Translations under genes and position numbers: made by a program
DNA from: Verrucomicrobia subdivision 6 bacterium BACL9 MAG-120507-bin52
GTDB lineage: Bacteria > Verrucomicrobiota > Verrucomicrobiia > Methylacidiphilales > Verrucolacustridaceae
NCBI GenBank assembly: GCA_001438005.1
Contig: LIBO01000008.1
Location: forward strand, 1-14,385
Reading direction: 5' to 3'
DNA: 14,385 bases
Notes under the pieces: generated by a model
The model's database searches: none
What the model was told of the DNA's origin: nothing
What the model saw: only the letters and a program-made list of their open reading frames with translations
Shown: positions 14,159 to 14,385 of the stretch, piece by piece
How the letters are laid out: each line of letters begins with the position of its first letter
How positions within the stretch are numbered: position 1 is the stretch's first letter

Positions 14159-14385
14159 GGAGCTGGAAAGTTTTAGCACTGTTTGTGATCACTGCTGGGC
14201 GAGCGCAAGGAGCTCTTTCTCCCGATCCAGCGGGCCAAGCGGACTCGGCCGCGGGGCTTTCCCGTGCGGTGGCGGACTTGGCCGAGAAAAGCGAGAGGCC
14301 AGCGTTAGCGTATGCAGGCATCGCCGAAGAGACGCTTCAATTTGGACGACGCCCAGACGCAATCGAGAGATTGAATGCACCCAGC
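14155..14385 (+). CDS. Secreted protein in the BatC position, 3' end cut off by the window
   Basis: ATG 14155 overlaps the batB-like stop (ATGA), and the frame stays open for 77 codons to the right edge. The start MRSWKVLALFVITAGRAQGA is a clear signal peptide with cleavage expected near residue 18-20, with no cysteine for lipid attachment in the visible part. The mature part begins LSPDPAGQADSA, then becomes helical and alanine-rich: LSRAVADLAEKSERPALAYA and AGIAEETLQFGRRPDAIERL. This spacing of small and aromatic residues fits the start of TPR-like helix pairs, and BatC proteins at this place are TPR proteins, but the fragment is too short to prove it. The reading frame has no stop in the window and is easily missed. 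Confidence 0.7.
   Translation, partial: MRSWKVLALFVITAGRAQGALSPDPAGQADSAAGLSRAVADLAEKSERPALAYAGIAEETLQFGRRPDAIERLNAPS

Noticed and set aside
1..14385. Mobile elements, CRISPR arrays, tRNA or rRNA genes
   Set aside because: Reading both strands showed no transposase or integrase, no regular repeat-spacer series, and no cloverleaf or rRNA signature.

Overview
This window looks like the replication-origin neighbourhood of a bacterial chromosome. The gene order dnaA - about 450 bp gap - dnaN - recF is the classic origin cluster. After it come a transketolase gene, an unrecognised membrane protein, and the front of a MoxR/DUF58/vWA ('Bat') operon. The composition is moderately GC-rich. No mobile element, CRISPR array, rRNA or tRNA was seen. 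The organism cannot be fixed from sequence reading alone. A Verrucomicrobiota/PVC-type Gram-negative bacterium is my best guess, from the divergent transketolase, the GRDHGTV form of the DnaA signature and the signal-peptide/vWA operon; this is inference.

Layout. Bases 1-917 (+) hold the 3' part of a PfkB-family sugar kinase that runs off the left edge. A class I CPD photolyase (953-2302, -) converges on it, and a perfect 10-bp inverted repeat sits between the two stop codons. A 209-bp AT-rich divergent spacer separates the photolyase from dnaA (2512-3867, +). The 451-bp spacer 3868-4318 has no credible gene. It carries DnaA-box-like sites, a perfect 7-bp hairpin and a very AT-rich tract next to dnaN, so it is the best oriC candidate. 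dnaN (4319-5428) and recF (5439-6506) follow with a 10-bp gap. gyrB, which often follows recF, is not here; a transketolase gene (6582-8639) is.

From 8636 to the right edge all genes are on the + strand and tightly packed: an unknown two-TM signal-peptide protein (8636-10027), MoxR AAA+ ATPase (10108-11073), DUF58 protein (11098-12009), BatA-like vWA protein (12006-13040), BatB-like vWA protein (13037-14158), and the first 77 codons of a secreted or lipid-anchored BatC-position protein (14155 onward). Four junctions overlap by 4 bases (TTGA, GTGA, ATGA, ATGA), pointing to translational coupling.

How the genes work together: DnaA, DnaN and RecF serve replication initiation, the sliding clamp and gap repair, and photolyase adds direct UV-damage reversal beside them. 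The MoxR-Bat module is expected to assemble at the inner membrane, with MoxR as a chaperone-like ATPase acting on metal-binding vWA proteins that face the periplasm; its exact job is poorly known in any organism. Most of the window is ordinary core genome. The least explained parts are the 463-residue membrane protein ahead of moxR, the candidate oriC structure, and the photolyase leader hairpin.
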